From assembly GCF_001577305.1 (NCBI RefSeq), contig NZ_CP014518.1:2666001-2730000 (forward strand): DNA of 64,000 nucleotides, in the 5' to 3' direction. The DNA comes from Sinomonas atrocyanea (GTDB lineage: Bacteria > Actinomycetota > Actinomycetes > Actinomycetales > Micrococcaceae). Positions 41,584-49,912 of the stretch are shown piece after piece. The number at the start of each line of letters is the position of its first letter. Within the stretch, counting starts at the first letter, position 1. The position numbers and the translations under genes are program-made. The notes beneath the pieces were generated by a model that saw nothing but the letters and a program-made list of their open reading frames with translations, did not search any database and was not told the DNA's origin.

Positions 41584-41893
41584 GCTCGCCGGACCTCTCG
41601 ACCGTGGCCCAGAGGCCGTAGGTGTGCATCGCGACGGCATGCTGCTCGACCGTCTCCTTCGATCCGTGGCTCACGATCGAGCGCCCCTCGGTATGGACCT
41701 GCATCATGAGGGCATCGGCCTTGGCCTCCGAGTAGCCGAAGTAGGACTGGAACACGTAGCTGACGTAGCTCATGAGGTTGACCGGATCATTCCAGACCAC
41801 GAGGTTCCACGGGGTCAGCCGTGCGGCATCCTCCCGCGCCTCGATCTGCCCGGCGACCTCCTGGGAGGGCTCGGTGGCGACGCTGATGCTCAT
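41576..41893 (-). CDS. clpS: ATP-dependent Clp protease adaptor ClpS
   Basis: The protein has 105 aa. The ClpS core has WNLVVWNDPVNLMSYVSYVFQSYFGYS, containing the Asn-Asp pair that binds N-degron substrates, and the MQVHTEGRSIVSHG segment. It delivers proteins to ClpAP/ClpCP. ATG 41893 is chosen because TAGAAT ends exactly 7 nt before it (leaderless). It heads the clpS-DUF2017-murI-MBL operon and is divergent from pncB. Confidence 0.93.
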   Translation of the reverse strand: MSISVATEPSQEVAGQIEAREDAARLTPWNLVVWNDPVNLMSYVSYVFQSYFGYSEAKADALMMQVHTEGRSIVSHGSKETVEQHAVAMHTYGLWATVERSGEHG

Positions 41894-41978
41894 GCGCTCC
41901 ATTCTAGGCAGGCCCTCGGACGCCCCGGCCGCCGCCGGCGCCCGGCCGGGCGTGGGGGCCGCCATATAGAGTGGCACC

Positions 41979-43316
41979 GTGACTGACCCGAGTCCCTGGG
42001 CCCCGCCCCGCACCTCCCTGTTCACGGACCACTACGAGCTCACGATGCTCCAGGCCTCCCTCCACTCCGGCGCCGCCCACCGGCGCTGCGTCTTCGAGGC
42101 CTTCGCCCGCCGCCTTCCGGACGGGAGGCGCTACGGCGTGGTCGGGGGAACCGGGCGCCTGCTCGAGGGCATCATGGCGTTCCGCTTCACCGACGAGGAG
42201 CTCGGCTTCCTCGAGCGCGCCAAGGTGGTGAACGCCGAGACGCTCGACTACCTCGCCGGCTACCGGTTCTCGGGCGACGTCTACGGCTACGCCGAGGGCG
42301 AGGCCTACTTCCCCAACTCCCCGGTCCTCATCGTCGAGTCGACGTTCGCCGAGGCCTGCATCCTGGAGACGTACGTGCTCTCGGTGCTCAACCACGACTC
42401 CGCGATCGCCTCCGCGGCCTCGCGGATGACGACGGCGGCCGGCGGCCGCCCCTGCATCGAGATGGGCTCGCGGCGCACGCACGAGGAATCCGCCGTGGCC
42501 GCGGCCCGGGCCGCCGTGATCGCCGGGTTCGCGAGCACGTCCAACCTCGAGGCAGGGCTGCGCTACGGCATCCCGACCGTGGGCACCGCCGCCCACTCGT
42601 TCACCCTGCTGCACGACTCGGAGCGGGACGCGTTCGAGGCCCAGATCGCCTCGATGGGCCCGGGCACCTCGCTGCTCGTGGACACCTACGACGTCGAGCG
42701 GGCCGTGCGCACGGCGGTCGAGATCGCCGGCGAGAAGCTCGGCGCCGTCCGCCTCGACTCGGGGGACCTGATCGAGCAGGCGCACTGGGTGCGCCGCCTC
42801 CTCGACGAGCTGGGCAACGTCGACACCAGGATCATGGTCACGTCCGACCTGGACGAGTACGCGATCGCCGCGCTCCAGTCCGCGCCCGTCGACGCCTACG
42901 GCGTCGGGACCTCGCTCGTCACGGGGTCCGGGGCGCCCACCGCCTCCATGGTCTACAAGCTCGTCAGCCACGTCGACGACGCGGGGCACGAGGTCTCGGT
43001 CGCCAAGTCCTCCAAGAACAAGGCGACCGTGGGAGGCCGGAAGTACGCCCTCCGCCGGCTCGACGAGCGGGGCCGGGCGACCCAGGAGATCATCGGCGTG
43101 GGCCGCCGGCCGCACGACGACGGCAACGACCGGCCGCTGCTCGAGCACTTCATCGTCGGCGGCGAGCTCAAGCCGGGGTGGACGGGCCACGAGGGTGTTT
43201 CCCGGGCCAGGGAGCGGCACGCGGCGTCCCTCGCCGAGCTGCCGTCGTCCGTCCAGCGCATGCACCGCGGCGAGGCGGCGATCCCCACGGTCTACGAGGA
43301 GTCCAGACCCGTCTGA
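41979..43316 (+). CDS. pncB: Nicotinate phosphoribosyltransferase
   Basis: The protein has 445 aa. NAPRTase signatures include TDHYELTMLQASLHSGAAHRR, EMGSRRTHEESAV, VRLDSGDL and IMVTSDLDEYAI. It converts nicotinate to NaMN in NAD salvage. The GTG start lies 8 nt after TATAGA (leaderless). The stop codon lies inside the first unit of the 14-bp repeat array. The partner salvage gene pncA is 1.2 kb away on the other strand. Confidence 0.95.
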   Translation: MTDPSPWAPPRTSLFTDHYELTMLQASLHSGAAHRRCVFEAFARRLPDGRRYGVVGGTGRLLEGIMAFRFTDEELGFLERAKVVNAETLDYLAGYRFSGDVYGYAEGEAYFPNSPVLIVESTFAEACILETYVLSVLNHDSAIASAASRMTTAAGGRPCIEMGSRRTHEESAVAAARAAVIAGFASTSNLEAGLRYGIPTVGTAAHSFTLLHDSERDAFEAQIASMGPGTSLLVDTYDVERAVRTAVEIAGEKLGAVRLDSGDLIEQAHWVRRLLDELGNVDTRIMVTSDLDEYAIAALQSAPVDAYGVGTSLVTGSGAPTASMVYKLVSHVDDAGHEVSVAKSSKNKATVGGRKYALRRLDERGRATQEIIGVGRRPHDDGNDRPLLEHFIVGGELKPGWTGHEGVSRARERHAASLAELPSSVQRMHRGEAAIPTVYEESRPV

Positions 43317-43464
43317 AAGTCACCTCCTGAAAGTCACCTCCTGAAAGTCACCTCCTGAAAGTCACCTCCTGGGAGTCACCTTCTGGGAGTCACCTTCTGG
43401 GAGTCGCCTTCTGAAGGTCACCTTCTGAAAGTCACCTTCTGAAAGTCACCTTCCGGGAGTTAGG
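43313..43464. repeat. 14-bp repeat array, locus 2 (ten units plus remnant)
   Basis: Ten consecutive 14-bp units run from 43313 to 43452: four identical CTGAAAGTCACCTC, two CTGGGAGTCACCTT, one CTGGGAGTCGCCTT, one CTGAAGGTCACCTT and two CTGAAAGTCACCTT. A degenerate remnant then reaches the DUF559 stop. The array fills the whole space between the convergent pncB and DUF559 stops and begins within the pncB stop codon. Confidence 0.95.
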
Positions 43465-44386
43465 CCGCGGCCGAGGCGAGGTGGGCTCGTATCCTGCGGA
43501 GGACGGCCCGGAAGTCATCCCTGAGGTCCTCGACGCGGACGAGGATGATCGTCCATCCTGCTTCGCGGAAGGCGCGGTCGCGCAGAGCATCGCGAAGCCG
43601 CTGGGCCTCATCGTTGTGGTGGGCGCCTTCATACTGGATGACCAGCTTGAGATGCCGGTAGCCCATGTCTCCGGACGGCGCGTAGGGGTCGAGGGGCCAG
43701 AGGGAAATCTGCAGCTCGGGCTCCGGCAGGCCAGCGGCGATGATCGCCTGGCGGAGCAGCGACTCCGGCACAGAGTCAGCGCCCACGCGAAGGTGCTCGA
43801 GTGCTGACCGCGCAAGGCCCACGCCCTTCATCCAGACATGGGCGTCCAGCAGCTCCCTGAGGTCCGCCATCGAGGCCAGGGGCTGGTCGCGCCCATTCTC
43901 GAGCTCGGGTCTGGGACGGCGGATGAGCTGGTCACCCAGCGCAATGCGGAACTCCTCCCCCAGCTCGACGGCGAGGTCCAGCCAGGTCCGTGCCGGTGTG
44001 GTCATGAGGAGGCCCTCAACGTGGTGGAGCTCCCCGGGCCGGATCCGGGTGTGGTGGCCGACAACGCCCGCGCGGCGAACCCGCGCGAGATGTGCGGGCC
44101 TGCTCAGGTGGATCCTGTCGTGGTCATCGACCCACGGCGGCAGGAACATCCCCTGCAGCGACGCAGCGGTGCGGTGGGAGATCCAAGCGTCTTCCGTCAC
44201 CGCAAGATGGACCTCGGCGCGTTCCGGCAGTGTCGATGCGCATCCGGTCGGAACGTAGATGCCGCGGCTCCAGCGCTCGAGATCCTGGGCACGAAGCCTG
44301 CTGACGCTGACGCCAGCTTCCCGGGCGTCTCGATAGGTGAAGGCCCGATCCCGAAAGTCTTCTGGAAGCTCTCCGCGTGTGCTCAC
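43460..44386 (-). CDS. AbiEi-like / DUF559 (Vsr-fold) protein
   Basis: The protein has 308 aa. The N-terminal part (about 1-95, FTYRDAREAGVSVSRLRAQDLERWSRGIYVP) is like the AbiEi antitoxin-type winged helix. The C-terminal part (about 205-305, LKLVIQYEGAHHNDEAQRLRDALRDRAFREAGWTIILVRVEDL) is DUF559, a Vsr/PD-(D/E)XK-type nuclease fold. This architecture is widespread and multi-copy in Micrococcaceae, often in accessory DNA. No partner toxin adjoins it. It is bracketed by 14-bp arrays in inverted orientation and separates pncB from pncA. Confidence 0.82.
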   Translation of the reverse strand: MSTRGELPEDFRDRAFTYRDAREAGVSVSRLRAQDLERWSRGIYVPTGCASTLPERAEVHLAVTEDAWISHRTAASLQGMFLPPWVDDHDRIHLSRPAHLARVRRAGVVGHHTRIRPGELHHVEGLLMTTPARTWLDLAVELGEEFRIALGDQLIRRPRPELENGRDQPLASMADLRELLDAHVWMKGVGLARSALEHLRVGADSVPESLLRQAIIAAGLPEPELQISLWPLDPYAPSGDMGYRHLKLVIQYEGAHHNDEAQRLRDALRDRAFREAGWTIILVRVEDLRDDFRAVLRRIRAHLASAAA

Positions 44387-44445
44387 CCGGCCAGTCTGCT
44401 GGACATCCCCTCGGGCCCGACCAGGTTATCCACAGCAACCCGCAG

Positions 44446-44487
44446 GACGTGACCTTCAGAAGCTGACCTTCAGAAGGTGCCTTTCAG
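44446..44487. repeat. 14-bp repeat array, locus 3 (three inverted units)
   Basis: There are three units in the orientation opposite to locus 2: GACGTGACCTTCAG (44446), AAGCTGACCTTCAG (44460), AAGGTGCCTTTCAG (44474). They lie between the pncA stop (44499) and the DUF559 start. Read from pncA they are in the CTGAAGGTCA sense. The left flank ACCCGCAGGACGTG is repeated at locus 4. Confidence 0.85.
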
Positions 44488-44498
44488 AAGATCGGGGG

Positions 44499-45088
44499 TC
44501 AAGCCAGGGCAATGCCCGATCCCTTGAGTTCCTCGTACGTCGGCCCGAGGTCGTCGGCGATGCCGGCACACAGCCCGGTGAGCACGCGGGTCGCGTAGCC
44601 GGACCGCGCGGCGTCGAGCGCCGTGGCCCGCACGCAGTAGTCCGTCGCGATGCCCGCGACATCGACGGCGCCGATGCGGTGCTCGCGCAGCCAGTCGTCC
44701 AGGGTCGCCGAGTCGCCCGTGTCCCCGGCGGCGTCCCCGTACTGGGCGAGATGTCCCTCGAAACCGGAATAGGCGGCGGTGTACTGGCCCTTGCGGAACA
44801 TCGCATCGACTTCTGCGACGTCCAGATTCCTGTGGAACTCGGCCCCGGGGCTCCCCGCCACGCAGTGCGGCGGCCACGAGTCGACGAAGTCCGGGTGGTC
44901 GGAGAAATGGTGGCCGGGGTCGACGTGCCAGTCCTGGGTCGTCACCACGGCGTCGTAGTCGGAAGCATGCTCAGCGAGGAACGCGGTGATCCGCGAGGCG
45001 GCGGCCGCTCCGCCGTCCACCGCAAGGGATCCCCTTCGCAGAAGTCGTTCTGGACATCGACGATCACGAGTGCTCGAGGTGTGGCCAT
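44499..45088 (-). pseudogene. pncA: Nicotinamidase PncA with an N-terminal frameshift
   Basis: From ATG 45088 the frame reads MATPRALVIVDVQNDFCEG, the classic nicotinamidase start with its catalytic Asp, then leaves frame. The rest (SLAVDGGAAAASRITAFL, TQDWHVDPGHHF, IATDYCVRATALDA with the catalytic Cys) continues one frame over. One extra G in the four-base run at 45031-45034 gives a complete protein of about 196 aa. CACAAT lies 6 nt before the ATG (leaderless). The enzyme makes nicotinate from nicotinamide for PncB. It is either an indel error or a broken salvage gene. Confidence 0.85.
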
Positions 45089-45128
45089 GGCACCATTGTG
45101 GCCCTTCAGCGCGCTCGGAGACCCGCAG

Positions 45129-45266
45129 GACGTGGCCTACAGAAGCTTCTCCAGGAGGTGACACCCAGAAGCTGACGTTCAGGAGGTGACCTTCAGGAGG
45201 TGACCTTCAGGAGGTGACCTTCAGGAGGTGACCTTCAGGAGGTGACCTTCAGGAGCTGACACTCAG
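45129..45266. repeat. 14-bp repeat array, locus 4
   Basis: Five perfect GAGGTGACCTTCAG units (45183-45252) are flanked by variants on both sides (GACGTGGCCTACAG, a 12-bp unit at 45143, GAGGTGACACCCAG, AAGCTGACGTTCAG, then GAGCTGACACTCAG). It lies between the helicase stop (45300) and the pncA start. Read from the helicase the units are in the CTGAAGGTCACCTC sense. Confidence 0.95.
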
Positions 45267-45299
45267 AGGGTGAGCTGGCGGGCCGGCGGGCGGCGGGAA

Positions 45300-47225
45300 T
45301 CAGGCGCGGCCCACGAACCAGTCGGCCAGCTTGGACAGCCGCGCCCTGAGCTGAGCCTCGTCCGCCTGGGCCACGGCCGGGCCGCCGCACAGCTCGCGCA
45401 GCTTGTTGTGCACCACGCCGTGCGGGGTGCCGGTCCGCGCGCTCCACGCGGAGACGTTCTTGGCGAGCTCGTTGCGCAGGTCCATGAGGCGGCGGTGGTC
45501 CGGCACGCCGGCCAGGGAGGACGTGGGGCGGGAGCCGCGCCGGGACACCTGCTCCTGCTGCCGCTGGCGCAGGAGCGTGGCGACCTGGTCGGCGTCGAGC
45601 AGTCCCGGGATGCCGAGGAAGTCGAGCTCGTCGTCGGAGCCGACGTCTCCGCCCATCCCGAACTCGCCGCCGTCGAAGAGCACCTTGTCGAACGCGGCCT
45701 GGGACTCGAGCGCCTCGTACTTGCCCTTCACGAGGGTGTCCGAGGCCTTCTCCTCCCGGTTGGCCTCGTCCATGAGGGACTCTTCGAGGTCCATCAGCCC
45801 GTCCTCGCCGCTCGAGGGGCGGTCGAGGGCGTGGTCCCGCTCGGCCTCCATCGAGTTGGCGAGCGCCATGAGCTGCGGCACGGAGGGCAGGAAGACCGAC
45901 GCCGTCTCCCCCCGCCGCCTGGCGCGGACGAAGCGTCCCACGGCCTGCGCGAAGAAGAGCGGGGTGGAGGTCGAGGTCGCGTAGACGCCGACGGCGAGGC
46001 GCGGCACGTCCACGCCCTCGGACACCATGCGCACCGCGACCATCCAGCGCTGCGTGCCGGCGGAGAACTCCTCGATTTTCCCGGAGGCCTTCGCATCGTC
46101 GGAGAGGATGACCGAGGGCGACTCGCCGGTGATCTTCTTCAGGAGGCCCGCGTAGGCCCGGGCGTCCTCGTGGTCCGTGGCGATGACGAGGCCGCCGGCG
46201 TCGGGGACGGTGCGGCGCACCTCGGTGAGCCGGCGGTCGGCGCCGGCGAGGACGGCGGGGATCCACTCCCCCTGCGGGTTGAGCGCGGTCCGCCACGCCT
46301 GGGCCGTGACGTCCTTCGTCACCGCTGCCTCGCCGAGGGAGGCCGCCATCTCCTCGCCCGCGCTCGTGCGCCAGCGCATCTGGCCCGAGTACGCCATGAA
46401 GATGACCGGACGCACCACGTGGTCCCGCAGGGCCTGCCCGTAGCCGTACGTGTAGTCCGCCTTCGAGCGGCGGATGCCGTCCTTGTCCTCGGCGTACTCG
46501 ACGAACGGGATGGGCGACGTGTCGGAGCGGAACGGCGTTCCGGTCAGGGCCAGGCGCCGTACCGCTGGGTCGAAGGCCTCGCGGAGCCCGTCGCCCCACG
46601 AGAGCGACTCGCCGCCGTGGTGGATCTCGTCGAGGATCACGAGGGTGCGCGCGGCCTCGGTCTTCGCCCGGTGCAGGAGCGGCTTGCTGGCGACCTGGGC
46701 GTAGGTGACGGCGACGCCCATGAACCCGCGCCCGTGCTGGCCGTCGGCGTTCTTGAAGTTGGGGTCGATCGCGATCCCGATCCGGGCCGCCGCGTCCGCC
46801 CACTGCCGCTTGAGGTGGTCGGTGGGGGCGACGATCGTCACGCGGTTGATGAGTCCGCGCTCGATCAGCGTGGAGGCGACCCGCAGCGCGAAGGTGGTCT
46901 TTCCGGCGCCGGGGGTGGCCACGGCGAGGTAGTCGCGCGGGGCGAGCTCGAGGTACTTCTCCAGCGCCTCCTGCTGCCAGGCGCGCAGCTTGGGGGCGGT
47001 GCCCCAGGCGGCCCGCTCGGGGTATGCAGGGGGGAGGGCGGGAGAGGCCTGCGGGAGGGCGGGAGAGGCCTGCGGGAGGGCGGGAGAGGCCTGCGGGAGG
47101 GCGGGAGAGGCCTGCGGAAGCGCGGGCACACCGTGGGCGGCGGAAGCGGAGGCCGCGGGGCCGCCGTCGGACGTGGAGGATCCGGCGTTCGACGACGAGG
47201 GGTCACCGAAGAGCGTTTCCCTCAC
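45300..47225 (-). CDS. DEAD/DEAH box helicase (SF2) with N-terminal heptad repeat
   Basis: The protein has 641 aa. Motif I is ATPGAGKTTFALR, motif II LDEIHHG, motif III LTGTPFR, motif VI QAVGRFVRARR. The N-terminal 60 residues are disordered and contain four copies of the seven-residue SPALPQA unit from a 21-bp tandem repeat. It resembles XPB/RadD-type helicases of actinobacteria. The GTG start overlaps the MFS stop (GTGA). A role in DNA repair or RNA remodelling is possible, but the sequence does not decide. Confidence 0.9.
   Translation of the reverse strand: MRETLFGDPSSSNAGSSTSDGGPAASASAAHGVPALPQASPALPQASPALPQASPALPQASPALPPAYPERAAWGTAPKLRAWQQEALEKYLELAPRDYLAVATPGAGKTTFALRVASTLIERGLINRVTIVAPTDHLKRQWADAAARIGIAIDPNFKNADGQHGRGFMGVAVTYAQVASKPLLHRAKTEAARTLVILDEIHHGGESLSWGDGLREAFDPAVRRLALTGTPFRSDTSPIPFVEYAEDKDGIRRSKADYTYGYGQALRDHVVRPVIFMAYSGQMRWRTSAGEEMAASLGEAAVTKDVTAQAWRTALNPQGEWIPAVLAGADRRLTEVRRTVPDAGGLVIATDHEDARAYAGLLKKITGESPSVILSDDAKASGKIEEFSAGTQRWMVAVRMVSEGVDVPRLAVGVYATSTSTPLFFAQAVGRFVRARRRGETASVFLPSVPQLMALANSMEAERDHALDRPSSGEDGLMDLEESLMDEANREEKASDTLVKGKYEALESQAAFDKVLFDGGEFGMGGDVGSDDELDFLGIPGLLDADQVATLLRQRQQEQVSRRGSRPTSSLAGVPDHRRLMDLRNELAKNVSAWSARTGTPHGVVHNKLRELCGGPAVAQADEAQLRARLSKLADWFVGRA
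47038..47120. repeat. 21-bp tandem repeat inside the helicase gene (four copies)
   Basis: Four near-identical copies of a 21-bp unit (GGGAGAGGCCTGCGGGAGGGC on the plus strand, listed as 20 bases GGGAGAGGCCTGCGGGAGGG plus C) encode ALPQASP repeats. Being in frame, copy-number change would not break the gene. Confidence 0.85.
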
Positions 47226-48688
47226 GCGAGGTCCTCGCCCGCCGCAGCGGCGGTCACGGCCGACGGCGCGGCGGACCGCACGCCGGCGAAGGCGGACAGG
47301 AAGGCGGACATCGTCAGCGCGGCGGCCAGCAGGGCGAAGACGCCGGGCCCGGGAACCGCCTCCGGGGTCAGCAGCAGCGAGTACAGCGTTCCAGCTCCGG
47401 CGGTTCCCATCACTCCACCGAGCATATCGGCCATCTGCAGCGAGGCCGAATTCCGCCCCCGGTCCGCGGCCTCGCTCAGGTCGAGGACGAGCACGGATGT
47501 CGTGGTCGTGGCGAGCCCCATCCCGCACCCCGCGAGGAGCCAGCCGAGGGCCAGGAGCCACGGCGCCGCGGCCACGGACACCACGCCCGCGATGGACCCG
47601 AGGCCCGCGGTGAGGACCACGGAGCCGAGCACGAGGAACGTCGGCTTGGCGAGCCAGCCGCGCGCCTGGACGAACGAGCCGATGGTCCATCCGAGGGCCC
47701 CGCCGGTGAGGGCGAGGCCCGCAACGGAGGGCTCGAGACCGTACGCGTCGACCAGCATGAGCGGAATGAACGCCTCGGCGCCGAAGAACGCGAGCGTCAG
47801 CAGGCCGCGCACCACCATGACGGCGGGCAGCCCCCTGGCCACGCGGGCCACCCCGCGCGGCATGAGCCGCGGCGCGGTCGCGAGGACCGCGGCGATGCCG
47901 CAGAGCACGACGGCCCCGAGCACCGGCGCCGGGACGGCGGCCCGCGCGGCGGGGTCGGCCCAGGACTGGGCGGCCCACTGCGCCGCCGCGACGCCCGCGG
48001 CGAGGAGGACGCCCAGGAGGGCACGCCGTCGGCCCTCGCCCGGCGCGAGCGAGGTCTCCTCCGGCGCCCCGAGGCCGCGGACCCGCGGCCAGATGAGCAC
48101 GACCGCCACGATGACGATCGGGGCCACCCCGAAGAACACCCACCGCCAGCTCGCGTGCTGGGCGAGCAGGCCCGAGATGTAGGGCCCCACGAGGGACGGC
48201 AGGACCCACGCGGCAGAGAACCAGCTGAACAGCACGGGCTGGAGGGCGGAGGGCAGGGCCTGGCCGATGATGACGTAGAGCGGGACGATCATGAAGCCGG
48301 TCCCCGCCCCGGAGACCATCCGGCCGACCGTGAACACGCCGAAGTCCCATGCCCCTCCGGCCAGCAGGAGGCCGCCCGTCATGAGGACGAGGCCGACCAG
48401 CAGCGAGGGCCGCGGACCTGCGCGGTCGCACCAGGGGCCGGCGGCCGCGGTGGCGGCGAGGGACGCGGTGAGGAACAGCGAGAACGCAAGGCCGTAGGCC
48501 CGCTCGCCGCCGAGGTCTGCGGCGACGACGGGCATGGCGGTCGTCACGGCCATCGCCTCGAAGGCGCTGCACGTGACGATCGCGAGGAGGCCGACGACGA
48601 GCCCCCGGTAGGCGGGGGACATGAGCCCGCGCGGGCGCGACGCAGCGCCGCCTGCCCCGTGGGGCCCCTCCCCCACAGGCGCCGTCAC
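47222..48688 (-). CDS. MFS transporter (DHA2-like)
   Basis: The protein has 488 aa with about 14 membrane segments. AMAVTTAMPVVAADLGG in TM1 and the GAGTGFMIVPLYVIIGQALP segment resemble DHA2/drug:H+ antiporters. The GTG start lies 4 nt before DUF3039's stop on the same strand, and its stop overlaps the helicase start, so DUF3039-MFS-helicase may be one transcript. The substrate is unknown. Confidence 0.88.
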   Translation of the reverse strand: MTAPVGEGPHGAGGAASRPRGLMSPAYRGLVVGLLAIVTCSAFEAMAVTTAMPVVAADLGGERAYGLAFSLFLTASLAATAAAGPWCDRAGPRPSLLVGLVLMTGGLLLAGGAWDFGVFTVGRMVSGAGTGFMIVPLYVIIGQALPSALQPVLFSWFSAAWVLPSLVGPYISGLLAQHASWRWVFFGVAPIVIVAVVLIWPRVRGLGAPEETSLAPGEGRRRALLGVLLAAGVAAAQWAAQSWADPAARAAVPAPVLGAVVLCGIAAVLATAPRLMPRGVARVARGLPAVMVVRGLLTLAFFGAEAFIPLMLVDAYGLEPSVAGLALTGGALGWTIGSFVQARGWLAKPTFLVLGSVVLTAGLGSIAGVVSVAAAPWLLALGWLLAGCGMGLATTTTSVLVLDLSEAADRGRNSASLQMADMLGGVMGTAGAGTLYSLLLTPEAVPGPGVFALLAAALTMSAFLSAFAGVRSAAPSAVTAAAAGEDLA

Positions 48689-48692
48689 GGGG

Positions 48693-48995
48693 TCATGACT
48701 GGTCGTCGTCGTTGCTCGGGCGCAGGCCCTCGTAGATCTCCTTGCACGTGGGGCACACGGGGAACTTCTTGGGGTCGCGGCCGGGGGTCCAGACCTTGCC
48801 GCACAGGGCGATCACGGGCTCGCCGGTGAGGGCGGACTCCATGATCTTCTCCTTGCGCACGTAGTGGGAGAAGCGTTCGCGGTCGCCGGGCTCGAGCTCC
48901 TCGCGCAGCTCCTCGCGCTCGATCGTGGCGGTGGAGCCGCCGAGGCCGGGGTCGCGGGGGTCGTCGGCGAACGGGTCCGGGGGCATGGTGCTCAT
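48693..48995 (-). CDS. DUF3039 protein
   Basis: The protein has 100 aa, small and acidic at both ends. The conserved core is RFSHYVRKEKIMESALTGEPVIALCGKVW followed by FPVCPTCKEIY; the cysteines (one in LCGK, two in CPTC) could bind zinc. The function is unknown; the family is actinobacterial. ATG 48995 is chosen since TAGCAT ends 7 nt before it (leaderless). ATG 49004 is an alternative. Confidence 0.85.
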   Translation of the reverse strand: MSTMPPDPFADDPRDPGLGGSTATIEREELREELEPGDRERFSHYVRKEKIMESALTGEPVIALCGKVWTPGRDPKKFPVCPTCKEIYEGLRPSNDDDQS

Positions 48996-49033
48996 GGGAT
49001 CCATGCTAGCCCCGGCCGGCAGGGGCGCCCCAG

Positions 49034-49816
49034 TCACAGGCCCTGCCATGAGGGCTTGTTGTCGTAGATGTGCCGGTAGTAGTCGGCGAGGTCCAGGGCC
49101 GAGGCCGCGGCCTCGTCCACGATCACCGTCGCGTGCGGGTGGAACTGCAGGACCGAGGCGACGCACATCGCGGTGACGGGTCCCTCGACCAGCCCGTGCA
49201 CGGCCCCGGCCTTGACGGCGCCGGTCGCCACGAGCACCACGTGCCGCGCGGCCATGATGGTCCCGACGCCCTGGGTGACCACGTGGTGCGGGACCTCGTC
49301 GATCGAGGAGAAGAAGCGCGCGTTGTCGCGCCGGGTCTGCTCGGTGAGGGTCTTGATGCGGGTGCGGGAGGCGAGCGAGGACCCGGGCTCGTTGAAGCCG
49401 ATGTGCCCGTCCGTGCCGATGCCGAGGATCTGGAGGTCCACTCCCCCGGCGTCGAGGATCGCCTGCTCGTACCGGGCGCATGCGTCCTCGAGGTCGGCGG
49501 CGGCGCCGTCCGGGCTGTGGACGCGCACGGGGTCGATGTTGACCCGCTCGGCGAAGTCGCGGCGGATCACGGACCGGTAGGACTCGGGGTGGTCCCCGGG
49601 CAGGCCGACGTACTCGTCGAGGGCGAACCCCGAGGCGCGGGAGAAGTCGAGCCCGTCCTCGGCGTGGAGGCGGGCCAGCTCGTCGTAGACGGGCAGGGGC
49701 GAGGACCCGGTGGCGAGCCCGAGCACCGCGTCGGGCCGGCGGGCCAGCAGCGCGGCGACGGCGGACGCGGCGGTCCTGCCGACCTCGTGCGCGTCCCTGA
49801 GGATGACGATTTCCAT
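49034..49816 (-). CDS. nagB: Glucosamine-6-phosphate deaminase
   Basis: The protein has 260 aa. FALDEYVGLP holds the catalytic Asp, and GIGTDGHIGFNEPGSS and LATGSSPLPVYDEL are the substrate loops. It converts glucosamine-6-P to fructose-6-P and ammonia. The deacetylase nagA lies 9 kb away at 58769 rather than adjacent. ATG 49816 is chosen because GGGAGTGG precedes it by 7 nt. Confidence 0.95.
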   Translation of the reverse strand: MEIVILRDAHEVGRTAASAVAALLARRPDAVLGLATGSSPLPVYDELARLHAEDGLDFSRASGFALDEYVGLPGDHPESYRSVIRRDFAERVNIDPVRVHSPDGAAADLEDACARYEQAILDAGGVDLQILGIGTDGHIGFNEPGSSLASRTRIKTLTEQTRRDNARFFSSIDEVPHHVVTQGVGTIMAARHVVLVATGAVKAGAVHGLVEGPVTAMCVASVLQFHPHATVIVDEAAASALDLADYYRHIYDNKPSWQGL

Positions 49817-49912
49817 GCTGGCCACTCCCGTCGGTCTCCGGCACCTCGCGCCGGGCGGTGCGCATCCGGCGCGGACTTCCTGCTGTCCTATCTTCCGCCG
49901 CGGCGGCCCGGC

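Noticed and set aside
43313..45266. The repeat arrays as a CRISPR locus
   Set aside because: The period is 14 bp with no unique spacers, and there are no cas genes.
45270..48829. Long plus-strand frames (970 and 601 codons) over the helicase and MFS genes
   Set aside because: These are shadows of genes with clear motifs; no start signals.
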